From NCBI GenBank assembly GCA_947623455.1, contig OX392534.1, forward strand, positions 38,383,426-38,447,425: a DNA stretch of 64,000 nt, in the 5' to 3' direction. The position numbers and the translations under genes are program-made. The notes beneath the pieces were generated by a model that did not search any database, was not told where the DNA came from, and saw only the letters and a list, made by a program, of their open reading frames with translations. Within the stretch, counting starts at the first letter, position 1; every line of letters begins with the position of its first letter. The stretch is from Mimachlamys varia (lineage: Eukaryota > Mollusca > Bivalvia > Pectinida > Pectinidae). This document shows positions 31,403 through 61,161 of this stretch, in pieces.

Positions 31403-33897
31403 TGATTAGCTCGCCTGGTCCGAACGACAGAGGTGAGCTTATACCATACAGTGGCGTCCGTCAACAATTTTTTAAACAACTTTTTCTCCATAACCATTGA
31501 TTGGAAATCAACCTTATTTGGCAGGATGTATCCCTAGGTGCTCAGGATTTAAAATTTTACTAATGGTGGGACCAAAAAGAGTTGGTAAGCTACATTGTTT
31601 CTGCGACTTCTCCATAATCACTGATTGGAAATCAACCTTATTTGGCAGGAAGCATCCCTAGATGCCCAGAATTCAAAATTGTACTAATGTTGGGACTTAC
31701 CCCTTAGGACGGCGGGCAGAAAAAAATTTGTTTGGCTATATTTGTTTAAGCAACTTCTTCACCAAAACCACTGATTCGATAGCAATCTTATTTGGCAGGA
31801 AGCATCCTAAGGTGCTCAGGATTCAAAAATTGTACTAATGGTGGGGTGGGACCAAAAAGAGTTAGTAAGCTACATTGTTTCAGCGACTTCTCCATAATCA
31901 CCGATTGGAAATCAACCTTATTTGGCAGGAAGCATCCCTAGATGCCCAGAATTCAAAATTGTACTAATGTTGGGACTTACCCCTTATGACGGCAGGGCAG
32001 AAAAACTTTTTTTGGCTATATTTGTTTAAGCAACTTTTTTACCAAAACCACTGATTCGATAGCAATCTTATTTGGCAGGAAGCATCCCAAGGTGCTCAGG
32101 ATTCAAAATTGTACTAATGGTGAGACTAATCCCCTAGGGGGCAGAGGGCGGGTCAAAAAGGGTTATTTGGCTATATTGGTTTAAGCGACTTCTCCATAAC
32201 CACTGATTTGAAAGTAATTGATTAGCTCACCTGGTCCGAGGTGAGCTTATGCCATACTATGGCGTCCGTCGTTCTCAAAACAATTTTTAACGACTTATTT
32301 TCCATAACCACTTATAGGAAATCAATCTAATTTGGCAGGAAGCATCCTTGGGTGCTCAGTATTCAAAATTGTACTAATGGTGTAGCTGAACCCCTAGGTG
32401 GCTGTGGGGCGGGGCCAAAATGAGATAGTTAGCTATATTGTTTCAGGGACTTCTCCATAACCACTGATTTGGCAGGAAGCATCCCTAAATGTTCAGAATT
32501 CAAAATTGTACTAATGGTGGGACTGACCCCTTAGGAGGGTTAGGGGCAGGGCCGAAAAAAGGGTTATTTAGCTATATTAGTTTAAGCAACTTCTTCACCA
32601 AAACCACTGATTCGAAAGCAATCTTATTTGGCAGGAAGCATCCCTAGGTGCTCAGGATTCAAAATTGTACTAATGGTTAGACTGGTATCCTAGGGGCGGG
32701 ACCAAAAAGGGTTATTAAGCTATTTTGGTTTAAGCAACTTCTCCATAACAACTGATTTGAAATCAACGACTTATTTTCCATAACCAATTGCAGGAAATCA
32801 GCCTAATTTGACAGGAAGCATCCTTGGGTGCTCAGTATTCAAAATTGTTCTAGTGGTGGGACTGACCCCCTGGGGCAGGAAAAAGGGTTATTTAGCTATA
32901 TTTGTTAAAGCCACTTCTTCTCCATAACCACTGATCGGAAATCAGACTTATTTGGTAGGAAGCATCCCCAGTTGCTCAGATTCAAGATTGTACTCATGGT
33001 GGGACGACACCCTATGGGGCTAAGGGACGGGGGGGGATGGTTATTTAGCTGTATCATTGTTTAAGCGACTTTTCCATAACCACTGATTGGGAATCAGCCT
33101 TATTTGACAGGAGGCATTCCTAGGTGCTCAGGATTCAAAATTGTACTAATGGTGGGACTGACCCCCCAGGGGTCGGAGGGGTGGGGCCAAAAACGGATAA
33201 ATTTGATCATATTGGTGTTATTAACAACTTTTTCTTGAGAACAAAGCACTGGATATCAATCATAATTGGTTGGAAACATTCATGAAAGGTAGGGATTCAC
33301 AATTGTACAGAGTGAGGGGATGATCCCCACTCCTGGGGGGTGGGGCCAAAATGTATTTTTTAACTTTGATAAACAATATAATATAGCATTGCTGAACACA
33401 ACCATGATATTATAGTCGTTCCATGGATGTGCTACGCCCTTGCAGAATTAACACCCGAGACGTGACTTTTAAACGGTTGAGATCCCCACCCCAAAACTAT
33501 ATATAAAATTGCTGGACATACAGAGACAATCACAATCAAGATTTTAGATTTGATCCCAGGGTCTGCCATACCCTTGCAGACTTGAACCCTGTGTCACAAC
33601 TTGAGATTGAGATCCTAACTCCGAAACAATACAGTTGCTGGACATAAAGAGACAAACACAATCGTAACATTAACATTGATGCCAGGGTCTGGCCACACCT
33701 AATTTCTTAGTTGAACTTGTTGAGATACTCACCCTTTTACCAAACTTTTAATTTATTCAGATTTGCTTCAAGGATTGGACTTTCATTGTATCTCTGTCCT
33801 TGGGGTCTTTTTGGATAATATTTTACCACAATTACCTAGATACCAATGTATCTAGGTGAGCGATACAGGCCCTCTGGGTCTCTTGTTGTTTTTAATG
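31403..33897 (+). mobile_element. 2.5-kb non-coding element with hairpin ends and internal ~155-bp repeats (Helitron-like)
   Basis: The left end is AGCTCGCCTGGTCCGAACGA followed by a partial inverted copy (AGAGGTGAGCTTATACC) and 'cagtggcgtccgtcaacaa'. The right end is CTAGGTGAGCGATACAGGCC then CTCTGGGTCTCTTGTT. Between them lie at least a dozen diverged units with '..ataaccactgattggaaatcaaccttatttggcaggaagcatccctaggtgctcaggattcaaaattgtactaatggtgggactgaccccctagggggcggggccaaaaagggttatttagctatattggttt..'. A second left-like end (AGCTCACCTGGTCCGAGGTGAGCTTATGCC) at 32223 shows nesting or fusion. Terminal hairpins with internal minisatellites and no long terminal inverted repeat fit a non-autonomous Helitron/Helentron, but this is an inference. 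Confidence 0.65.
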
Positions 33898-34019
33898 AGT
33901 AATTATTAGATTCCATATGACTAAAGATTTAATTATAAGTTAAAAGAAGAAAACCAACTTTGGGTCTGGATTTCAAGAAATGAGACAAAAACGTATATTA
34001 AGTTAAATTACACACTTTT

Positions 34020-34520
34020 TAGCCCAGCATCATTGTGATTGTGGGCTATTCAAATCCCTCTTGTCTGTCTGTCTTCAAACAATTCTTGTGATCGCTATTT
34101 CTTAAGAAATATATGACGATGTTTTTTATCAAACTTCATGTGCTAGTTCCTTTTGGTCCCTAGCTAGTTCTAGCTTTTGAGTTTATCTGAAAAACAATGG
34201 TCGACAGGTGACCATCTTGGATTTTAGACAATAGTAGTTTGTGATTGCTATTTCATGAAAGGTACTGGATGGATCTTTCTCAAATTTCATATGAAGGTTC
34301 CGCTTAGTCCTTGTCAAGATTTACGACCCGAAAAACAACATGGCCGACATACGGCCATCTTGGATTTTAAACAGTAATAGTGTGTGATTGCTATTTCACA
34401 AAAAGTACTGGACGGAAACCTTTGGTCCCTAATTTTGTATTGTCCAATTTTTGAGCTTGTCTGAAAATGAAGATGGCCGATTGGATTTTAGACAGTAATA
34501 GACTATCTTTCAACTATTAT
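34020..34520 (+). repeat. YY1-type repeat family, three diverged units
   Basis: Same family as 22990-24060: 'tgggctattcaaatccctcttgtctgtc...attcttgtgatcgctatttcttaagaaat' followed by units ending in cgacaggtgaccatcttggattttagac (about 34200) and ggccgacatacggccatcttggatttta (about 34345). Confidence 0.7.
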
Positions 34521-35027
34521 TAATTTTAAAGAGAAATTCTCAACATATATTTTTTTATGGTATTACTAAGATTAAATACATACATTTGTAGAAGAACTAA
34601 GGGAAACGATCCTATTTTGAAGAACAAATGAAAACCATCGATGGTGATCCCTCTGGGATCTTTTGCTCCAGTATGGGTGGGATCTGCCACACCAGTACAT
34701 TGCCATGCAGTAATGTAATTAATGAACATTTAGCTTTCAGATTCAAAAGAACATTTGGCGGAAAATTATTTGAAATTGGTTTAAATTAAACATGAATTTC
34801 CAGTTTTTAACGTTTTTGCACAATACTTTGAACAATTTGAATCGCAGCTACCCAGGAATGCTTCCACTGAAATGAAAATGGTATACATCGCTTAAATCCA
34901 GAAAAGAAATGCGAAATTAACCGCTTTTGGCCTGCCCCTGGGATGTCAGCCAAATCATATTTTTTAAAATCTGAAGCTTGGTCACAGGGCTTGGATACAG
35001 GGATGCTTCCACTGAAATAACAAGAAG

Positions 35028-35443
35028 CCCAGAGAGCCTGTATCGCTCACCTGGATACATTGGTATCTAGGTAATCATGGCAATATAATATCTTTTTTGC
35101 CTCGCCAATCAGGCCCTTGGGGGCGGTGGTCAGTCCCACCATTAGTACAATTTTGAATCTTGAGCACCAAGGGATGCTTCGTACCAAATTAGGCTGATTT
35201 CCAATCAGTGGTTATGGAGAAGAAGTCAATTAAACAATGATACAGCTAAATTATCATTTTGGCCCCCGTCCCTTAGCCCAATAGGGGGTCAGTCCCACCA
35301 TGAGTACAACTTTGAATCCTGGGCACCTAAGGATGCTTCCTGCCAAATAAGACTAATTTCCAATCAGTGGTTATGGAGAAGAAGTCGTTTAAATAATTGT
35401 TGACGGACGGACGACAGACGCCACGGTATGGCATAAGCTCACC
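35028..35443 (-). mobile_element. Short inverted copy of the Helitron-like element
   Basis: Starts AACAAGAAGCCCAGAGAGCCTGTATCGCTCACCTGGATACA, the reverse complement of the right end near 33838-33897, and finishes near CGGTATGGCATAAGCTCACCT, the reverse complement of the left end. It carries two internal units ('accattagtacaattttgaatcttgagcaccaagggatgcttc'). It is about 0.4 kb and internally deleted. Confidence 0.7.
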
Positions 35444-35455
35444 TCACTAAAAATG

Positions 35456-36060
35456 TTATACGTCGCTTAGATCCAGATAAGAAATTGTTAATATGATAAT
35501 TGTCAAATTGTCCCCTGTTAAAATAGCCTCGCCATTCAGGCCCCTGGGTTCAGTCCCGTCATTTGTATAATTCCAATCACTTAGGGGTGCTACCAATGAA
35601 TTCTGAATGTCGTACGTTGCTTTGCTTAAGAGAAGTCGAATAATATCAATATTGCCAAATGGACCCCTTTCGACCCCGGGCCCTTTTAGGGTCAGTCCCA
35701 TCATTTGTATAAATTTGAATTAATACCACTGAAATAAAAATGTTAAATATCGCTTAGATAAAGAGAAGAAATAGTTAACATGCATATTGCCAAATGGACT
35801 CCTTTTGACCCGGTACCTATCATAGGGACCTGAGAATTTGTTAAAACTAGTTTTGGACCTAAAGTAGGGTGTTTAGAGTAATTTTACCCATTTGGGGGTT
35901 AAGATCAATATTCGATAAAAATGCCCCCTCAATGGTCATAAAAGCTAAGCTAAACAAAAGGGCCAAGGGGTCTGTATCGCTCATCTGTATAAATTGATAG
36001 TTTGGTATTAAATAACATTTCTAGCACGTCGAATTTATATCTGTACACGCTTTGACACAG
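35456..36060 (-). repeat. Further inverted repeat-family sequence
   Basis: Diverged units with 'cccctgggttcagtcccgtcatttgtataattc' and 'atcgcttagataaagagaagaaatagttaacatg', ending near 'aagggccaaggggtctgtatcgctcatctgtataaattg' (35940-36000), which looks like another right end. Non-coding. Confidence 0.55.
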
Positions 36061-38732
36061 TGATCTGGTTGTGACGCGGTCCGACGTCAGACGTCACAAC
36101 TGCAGGGCGTCGCCATGTTTGCGTTACCGTCAAAGAGTTTCGAATGCGCATCATTTCGAATCAAAAGTTTGCTAGAAACTATTTATTGTTTAATCACAGG
36201 AAACTGATTCCTTATATGTTCCATGTTTAAAAACGTTGTAGGAACAAAAGAATGGCCGACAGCGGATATTTATTTTTCTGAAGCGCGAATTAACGACGTC
36301 ATATTTGAACAAATATCAAACCGCCGAGCCTTTTTTCACTGCGTATACGCTAATATATTCGCGGCCAGAGTTTACTAAGCACAAGAAGGGAGAGGTGTGA
36401 ATACATTCCTTTCCTTCTCCCGCAATATTGCAAATTAAACAAATAGCCTTAAAATACTATAGTATCGCATTTAGTGTTCAGATAGAATTTGTAAGTGATT
36501 AAAAATTAGCTCTTTTTACTTTTATTCATCTCTTCAGGGATGCCATTCTTGAAAATTAAGACGGTAAATGCATGTGGCAATTTTAAGTAACTGATAAAAA
36601 TGAGGGGAGCGGAGCCTGTTCCAAATTTCAACCGCGACTTTACATGAAACATAGATCATAGGCTAATATCTACAAGATCTTGCTGACTTGATAAAAAAGT
36701 TATGTACTTCAGAGACATATCTTTGTAGTAAACTGGTTAAATCGTTTGTATGGAGTTGTTTGCCCTTATCAGGTTTTGTAATCGCGATTGTTTACAGGCT
36801 AATAAGAAACGCCCACACTCTGGCGAAGCTTACGTATATGTAGGCCTGAGCAAAATGACCTAGATTATGATGGTGTAAACAAGAAAGTGCTGCGAATGCA
36901 TCTCCACAGCAAGTCGTTAGGGTACATAGGGGCACCGGTTTAATTGGTCCCACACATGTCTTCAATGGTTATCATAATTCAATGGTTGTTATGATTATGA
37001 ACACGACCATTGTTACTTTGCCTACCTTCTATAATAATGTTCAATGTTGTGTTGAAGTCCACGACACTGCTACCGATACCCCTGTGCAGCACACGGTTAT
37101 CTCCCTTACTTCATATGATAACGGCTTTTAAAAAGTCTTTTAAAGCTAGAGACACGCCTTTCACAAAAGAAATTGATTATGGAATATCAGAGAAATTTCA
37201 ATATCTGTCAATAGTGACGAAATTGAACCAAAAACTAAATTTGAAATGGATCGTGAATGCAAAACAAAACACTGAATTTAAAGTTTGATCTTAAATCGTG
37301 TATTGCGTGCATGTGCAGGTAGATAAAAATGTACTTAACTTTGCGATATAGAACGGTATGCGTCGTTGTTCCAACCCATTCCAAAAGATATTGTTCCATA
37401 TTATTTATGATATTTATGTGTTATAGTATGTTGTGTTTTCTGTCCTATTTGAGAACATGTCAACATATGTACCCGGTATACATAAAGTAAACCCCAAATA
37501 ATGTCATTAAATCATAAACGGTTTCAAATTCTCTATATACACGTTAGATTGTTTCATATGTTATTTTTTTGTAAACGCAACTTGTTTGCGAGTTTCCAGT
37601 GTCGCGAGTGTTATGAGTAGAAATCGGAATCCAACGTCATTTTCGAAAGTTGCTGTAAACGTATAGGTTTTGGTGGTATTCTATTTTAGGCGCTATTCAC
37701 GCTTTGAATAATACACCGACTTAATTATGATTACACCAGTTGAAGTTTCTATATAAATAACTAGCTAGTGAATAAAAACACTTTTCATTGCTCAAGATCT
37801 AAGAAATCCATGGGTAAGTAAACAGTAATTTAGGTAACATGAAACCCATCGTCGGAAACCCACGGTGCACTTCTCTGACGTTTGCATACGGTATGCAAGC
37901 AAGCGTCAGAGAAGTGTACCGTGGGTTTCCGACGATGCAGAAACTGTGTTATACGAGACACTAAACAGACGTATGAAGGTCTTACAAGTCAGACGGTTAC
38001 AAATTCTCTATTTTCATTAGCTCTCGGAGGTGAAATTTTCCTCTATGCAATACTTTCTTGTGAGCGCAACTTGTTCGCCAGTTTCCAGTGTTGCGGTAGT
38101 CAGGTGTAGAAATCTGAATTCAGTGTCAAATGATGAGTTACTGTAAAATTTTTGTGGTACTCTATTTTAAGCGCTACGATGACACTAGTTTTGAGCGTGT
38201 GTATAGATTGTGCTCGAATCGATTCACCAATAATACCATACGCTAATCTGTTGAAATTTGACACTTTTAAACTTTGTTTTAGGAGTATTGTTTGAGAATT
38301 CCCGCGTCCTTTAACCCGGCCCCCGGAAATTATTTTTCAAGGACAACTTATATTTTTTTGTCTTTGGCATGAACCAACATCTAGTCGAACAGTAAAAAAA
38401 CTACCGTTTTGCTGCAGAAAAATGGGTATGCTTTGCTAATATTGCTGTTGATGCTACCGATATGATGACCTTATGTGCGATGTCGCATGAAGAGTGCTAA
38501 GTAAGTAATTACCGTTATATGTTACGTCACGGACTTGGATTAGTCCGTGGTTACGTACAGTAGACGCTGCTGACCTAACAACGGAATGTCCGATTGGATT
38601 GTATTGTTAACATAACCGGGAAATAAATCCTCGTGTTTCCTGGTTCTCTTTTTTCCGGTCCTATTTCCCTTATCTCAGGAAACAATGTCAAAGAACCTTT
38701 TTCCAAAAGCTATCGCAAAGGAAATACATGTG
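36060..38732. other. Gene-free intergenic region with a CpG-richer patch
   Basis: 36060-36380 is richer in CpG than its surroundings (GACGCGGTCCGACGTCAGAC, GCGTCGCCATGTTTGCGTTACCG) and might be a promoter or a GC-rich repeat, but no gene follows on either strand that I can recognise. The 92-codon open frame at 37010-37288 has no family features. A palindrome lies at 37848-37936. Confidence 0.45.
37848..37936. mobile_element. 89-bp palindrome, CATCGTCGGAAACCCACGGT arms
   Basis: The left arm CATCGTCGGAAACCCACGGT, then GCACTTCTCTGACG, is repeated inverted as CGTCAGAGAAGTGTACC, GTGGGTTTCCGACGATG with very few mismatches. A loop of about 20 bases contains GCATACGGTATGC, itself palindromic. It is a foldback MITE or a hairpin of unknown role. 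Confidence 0.8.
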
Positions 38733-38883
38733 TTATATCACAGTTGATTGAGTTTCTGTCAGTAAATTATAAATATATACGTGTGAAATGAGCCTCCCAT
38801 ACATTCTGTAATGGGCCGCGGCTCCATATATATAAACATTTTTTTTATATACTGACAGAAACTCAAGCAACTGTGGTTATATA
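38733..38883. mobile_element. Palindromic MITE, TTGAGTTTCTGTCAGTA arms
   Basis: TATATCACAGTTGATTGAGT followed by TTCTGTCAGTA at the left and TACTGACAGAAACTCAAGCA followed by ACTGTGGTTATATA at the right are inverted. The 80-base interior is AT-rich. A single arm recurs at 9876-9917. Confidence 0.8.
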
Positions 38884-38929
38884 TACCCTGAGGGTAAGTT
38901 ATGATAAAACAAACACCAGGTAATAGTCT

Positions 38930-41900
38930 GCCTTTATTAGATTTATTTGTGTAGTCGCATACACAGTATTTACAATTTTTGATATTTTGCATTATACAAT
39001 ATATAAACATACATTCTATGTACAGTTTTATGAACTTAAAATGATATTACACAATGCAAAAATTGTCAAAACAAGAAGCAAAATAAACAGCATTTTCAAC
39101 CTTTAACAATAAATAAATAAATTTAACTTGAGACATCAACATGATCAATCTGTTAAAAATTTAGAACAAATGATTTTGAATAAATATTCAAGAAATCAAA
39201 AAAATAATATCAACAAACAGAATTTGTTTACCCAAACAATATCCCTATCATAGAGAAACTACATGTATATTATACATATTGTACAACTGTATGATTGTAA
39301 AATAGGGAAGAAAGCAGAGGAAGAAATCGGTGATACATAAAGGAAGAGTTATTACAATGTAGAAAAAAAAAGAAGAATAGTGTGATAGAACTGAAGTCAG
39401 GAAGACACTTGGCTGCTGTTACTACTACAGCTGTATACAATTTCAAATCAAATAGCATCTCGTATACACTTGGATATATCTATGGAAGTGCATCTTTGAT
39501 TTGTACAGGTTAACATGTTTTTTTCAAGACTTCAATCCTGTCAGTTGAGAAATATTCAACCAAAACCTGCAAACTGTTTGAAAGTGTTGAAGAATCTTAT
39601 TTTAACAAAAGCAGTGTTGTTTTGCTCCCATTATATATATATATAATTATTTCCTATCTGATTTATACTATATAAGTACTCTAGTATCAATCCATTTGGA
39701 AGCACTTTTATGGATATTCTAAACCTCTATCCCAAGGTATGGAGATTCATTATCTCAAACAATAAGTCACTTGTTCAAATCAAACTTTTTGAACAGTATG
39801 TGGCCGAGGTAACTGACAGTTTGTTTACAATCTCAAAAACTGTGAATTCAAAGTTTTATAAGCTGTATAGATTTCAATAACTTTAAACTGCAACCAGTTG
39901 TTCAGGCAGATACAAATGTATAATGGAAGTTTGTATAGCTACCGAGTGTATTATATCCGATATAAACATTAACTCTCATCACAGCTAATCTTTGCTGCCA
40001 AAAATCAAATGGTTTGTTACTAAATCTTTGAGTATGGAATCACAAATAAATATGTGGTCCATGTTGTTCTAGGATGACACATCTGAGGACAGTTACAGTT
40101 TCTATATATCACTTTCTGCAGCAAGAATCCTTGATTTCGCCAATTCATAATTGTGCTTTATAACTATTTAAATTCAGTTTTGCGCTTAAATTTGAGTGTC
40201 TCAAAATAAGTACATGTACAGTATATGTATTCCTGTGGCCTTCTATATTGTAAAATATTCATACATAGAATACTATAAAAGACAAATAGTCTTTTGCATC
40301 AAATTACCCTGACCCCCTCCCCCCAGAAATTACGGAAAATATATAATAGCAACTTTCTTTCTGAAGACGTTCTTGAGAAGATGATGAAATGTTCAGTGCA
40401 GATGGTGTTTAACCACTAAATCAAATGTGTGTAAACAGGAAGAAACATAGCTTACAACAGTGTTATCATCTCTTTATAATGTTAATAATGAATTTGTTTG
40501 TACTGTAAAGTTGCACTAAAGCTATCATCACATGACTGGCCAATTATCATCTTTATTTTAGCATCATAATGACATGTTTAAACTAGAAAAGGAAAGACCA
40601 AGTGTTTTCTCTATAATAAAAACTGTTGGTACTAGTACAATCTGTCCTTTTAAAACATTGTCTGTACAATATTTGCTCTATTTATATTCCTTATACAAAA
40701 CTGGTCCTGTTTTATCAAATTATTGGTGAATAAAAGGTTATTTCCCTTTCTTTATCATTATCATTTCATTTGGTGTATGGAATTTAAACAACGATTTCAT
40801 GACATATTAACACTTAGATCTTCTATTTTCTCAATGAAATATGTGCACTTGAAATGGAAATGAATTTATATACAATTTTTTATGAATAAAATGAAATATT
40901 AAGTAAATACATATAAATGAACTGTGCCTGTACATCAAGATAAAATATACAATCATTTTTAAAATGCATTATCTATCTGTACACTATCTTGACACAGGAA
41001 AAATATACAGATTTTTCATCTATTTACAAGTTTATATACAATTCAAATTTTCTTACAATGCTAGAACATACACTGTCTCAGACAATGTATGGCGTGACAT
41101 TTACCGTCACTGCTGCCTTTGATTTCGACTATATTGTGAGCAATCATCATATGGTACTCCCATACACAAAAATATGTCCATCACGCATGGTCCTCCCATT
41201 CATAAATACACCAATCACATGTAAAATGATGCATACATACAACCTCTAATACAATGTATGGTCTTCAGGAAGCAAAAGATACACTCTCCCAAAAAATTTA
41301 CATTTAATTCCATATTTGTCATTTACAATTCTACAATTTCCTGAAAGTTCACATTTAATCCTATATTTATCATTTACAGTACTACACCTTCGTGAAAATT
41401 TACATTTAATCCTATATTTATCATTTACAGTACTACACCTTCGTGAAAATTTACATTTAATCCTATATTTATCAGTTACAATTCAACATTTTCCTGAAAG
41501 TCTACATTTAATCCTATAGTTCAGTACCACATGAATGTTTTACATGTTCAGTGCTTCTGTTAAAGCAATCAAACTTCACTAGGGACATGACAAAGACATA
41601 TCATCAATATGTCCAGGATTATCAAGCTCCTCAGTGGAGTTGTTGATCACGACTAAACAGTTGCGGCCTAATGATGACAGTTTCAAACACATAGTATCAG
41701 CTTAGAATTTCATCAACTGGATCAATCAACTTTTTCATAAATCTGAATTCTGTTTGTGTGTCAAGGACGCAACTTTCTATTAATTTTGTATACTGAAAGT
41801 TTTCGATTTTAAAGTATAAACATACAAACAGTCCTTCTTTTAATTTAAAATGGAAGGAAAGAATGCCAAGGGAAAATAATGTGAAGATTTATGTATTTGT

Positions 41901-43978
41901 ATACTCCTAATATAAAGTAACAAAGTTAAGCAGAAGCATGCATGTACGTAATATATACAAAGAATAATAGATTTTATTGCTTTGAAATAACGTCAAATCT
42001 AGCTGAGGCAATTTTAAGCAGCATTATCACAGTCCAGGGACAAGATCATGAGATGTACAAGTAGATCCCAGTTAAAAGGGGAGAGGGTTGGGATATAAAA
42101 CTTGAATTGTTTTAACGTCTCATTCAAGAAAGTCCATTGCAATGATTACCATGCTTCCTCTTACACTTGTACCAAACTTTTTATCCTACAATCATTATCA
42201 ATTAAAAGGGACTCCCCGTCTCTCAACCCCAAAACAATGCATATATTACTAAAACAGCCCTTGTACTGTATAGTTGTTAAGTTTCACATTTTTCTTATTG
42301 GGGCTTATTCACGGGTTTAAAATTTCGCACTCTGCTGGGATTTTTTGTTCTTTCATGGTAATAAGTCTAAACAAGGTCCTGTATTTCACTCACAGGTATT
42401 AAATTTCCTGGAATTTTATTTTACTGTAAATACAGCGATATTAAATCCCCTTCAAATAATAGCAGCTATACTGTAATATGTTTATACACAATACATAGAT
42501 CTTGAAATGTCAAGCTTTGATTTTTCATCAGATCCTCCTGAACGTGTTGTAGGTATTGTAGTATATCAACCGGACTAATTATAGTTATCTCCCTTGTTTA
42601 GTATGTTTTATTTTCATAACCTCTTCAATCTATCTTAACGACCACTGAATTTATAAACATTTGTCTTGATTAACCCGTTAATACAATTTATATCAACAAA
42701 TTTGTTAAAATGAAAATAAAGAAATGATAAAATATGTAAAGCAAAAAGAAAACTTTTACTAAATAAAATGTATTTCTTTACCTGCAACTGAATAGCTTTA
42801 AAATAGGTTACCATTGCAAAGTCATGAGTTTGATGAGATCACTTAGCATTATATGAGATCATCAAAGAAAATGTATTAGTTCTGCATATTTTACCCGATA
42901 GTTTTCCTGAACAATTTCAAACCTCGTAGTGGTTTTACAAATATTGCTGATGCATTTCACAAATAGTCAATTTTCAAATTAATTTCAAAATCAGATTTGT
43001 ATTGATGTACACATTCTTTAAGATTTTTTAAATATAAATATGAGGTATAAGGTACATATTTGTCATTGAAAACAAAGACTAGATTCGATTTAAAAATAAT
43101 CTCTAATAAATTGGTATCGGAGAATGAATAGCCTGGAAAACTCTTTTGTACAAAAGTCATATTTTAAAGTCGACCAGTAATTATACTGAAAATGAATGCA
43201 GCTCAAAACTTTTTTTGTAATAGCTAATGCATTTAAAAGGAGTTGGCTCTGTCAGATCAATTTTTCGGAACTCCTCTGCCTTTTCCCTTAACAACACGTT
43301 AAAATATTGTCCAATATTTTACTCTGCCTTTTTCCTTAACAACACCATCCAATATTTTTCTTCTCATAATATCAATAAACAGATCTTAAATAAACATCTG
43401 ACAAAATATTTCAAAATTTAAATTATTCCTCCCCATTTTTTTCCAGCTTTGAAAAAGTAATTTTACCCATTTAAAGAATCTAAAGGTGCTTTTTACCACC
43501 AAGTATTAAAACCCTTACATCTTCAAAATAAACCCAATTACCAATCAATATTTTTGTTTATTCACAAAATAATTTTGATAAACAAATTACTTTCAAGAAA
43601 ATTTAATTACATATCTACTACATAAATCCTTATCAGCCAGCTTCCTTTAGGTTGTGATATTGACTTTTATTTCTTTACCTCCAGTTTAATATTCAAACCT
43701 TACAAAGCATTCACACTTTCTTTCCAATGATTATGAAAATGAAATTTCATGTAAAAAGGCATTCATGGTTTTCAAATATTTCAATAAATAAAAATCATAA
43801 CATTGATAACATCCGGATGCCTTTTTACGACATTGACATGGTCTTTTAGAAATATCTAAATGTTTTTTTTTTTTATAAAATTAAGAAAAATAAGACAAAC
43901 AATATGAAACTTTGGCATAGGTCACTGTTGGCAGTGTTGTAGCTGTATAGCAATGAGAATATTGAAACCTGTGTGATG
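38930..43978 (-). other. Possible very long 3' UTR of the KDM7 gene
   Basis: About 5 kb downstream of the KDM7 stop without recognised coding exons or dispersed repeats, in contrast to the repeat-rich DNA beyond 38900. A minus-strand AATAAA at 38933-38938 lies at the edge of this quiet region. Several other AATAAA hexamers occur earlier, so a shorter UTR is equally possible. A 51-bp tandem repeat is at 41297-41516. Confidence 0.35.
41297..41516 (-). repeat. Four-copy 51-bp tandem repeat
   Basis: Plus-strand units TCATTTACAGTACTACACCT, TCGTGAAAATTTACATTTAA, TCCTATATTTA repeat four times with a partial fifth. The two middle copies are identical. The 51-base period keeps a plus-strand frame open, but the peptide is simply the repeat. 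Confidence 0.9.
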
Positions 43979-60431
<16,453 letters not shown>

Positions 60432-60439
60432 CTGAAAAA

Positions 60440-61160
60440 TAAAAATGAACATAATGATTTTTTTTAAGTGGACATGATCATTAGTGAGAATATATATAAA
60501 AATAAATAAGCTTGAAGTTGAAAGCTTATAGCTATCATTTTACAGGTGCTCTATCGAAGTGAATTTCAGCATACTGAAATACATAAAAAAATTAAAACAT
60601 CGGGGAATATATATTCTATTCACAAGAATAGATTTTTTGAACACATGCACAGAACCCTAACAAAATTACATATTCTGACAATATGCATTGTATGTACTGT
60701 TGAAATACAGTACTTTTATTAGTTTAGACACGACAAAAATACTCTTCTACAATTTTTTTGCATGCAAAATATGTGTACTGAATTCCATATGAATTAGACG
60801 CTGATATAAAATGGTAGTTTTCAGTTTCTTCTCTACTGAATCAGATTAATTTCATTCAGATTTTTATTCTTCATATAGAGGTCTATACAGACTGCATGAC
60901 CAGTAAATTAAACTATTCAATTTCAGTAGATTTAATAAACAATTGTATATTTAATTGAAAAGTAAAAGTAGTTCTTCGTTTTCTTTTCAGAAATGTGAAC
61001 ATGAAACTATTCCCTGATTATGCATTTTACATATAAAACACATCTCCTGCTTTTTCAAGTCTGTGTAATACACATGACAAAAACCGATTAACTCCCCTTC
61101 TGGTTGAGAATGTAAACAAGGACCAAAATCACTTTATGTACAAGACTCATTCCACGTGCT
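60440..61160. other. KDM7 intron between the PHD exon and the LINE
   Basis: No exon encoding the first half of the PHD finger was found here, nor any repeat family. The missing 5' exon(s) therefore lie beyond 64000. Confidence 0.6.
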
Positions 61161-61161
61161 T

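Noticed and set aside
37010..37288. 92-codon frame in gene-free DNA
   Set aside because: No recognisable domain, no splice context and no homology that I can see; begins in unremarkable sequence.
41316..41519. Frame with repeated LYLSFTVLHLRENLH peptide
   Set aside because: It arises from the 51-bp tandem repeat and has no other support.
60440..61160. First PHD exon of KDM7
   Set aside because: I looked on the minus strand for the expected Cys-rich YCxC...WFHGS coding text and did not find it, so the exon should be beyond 64000.
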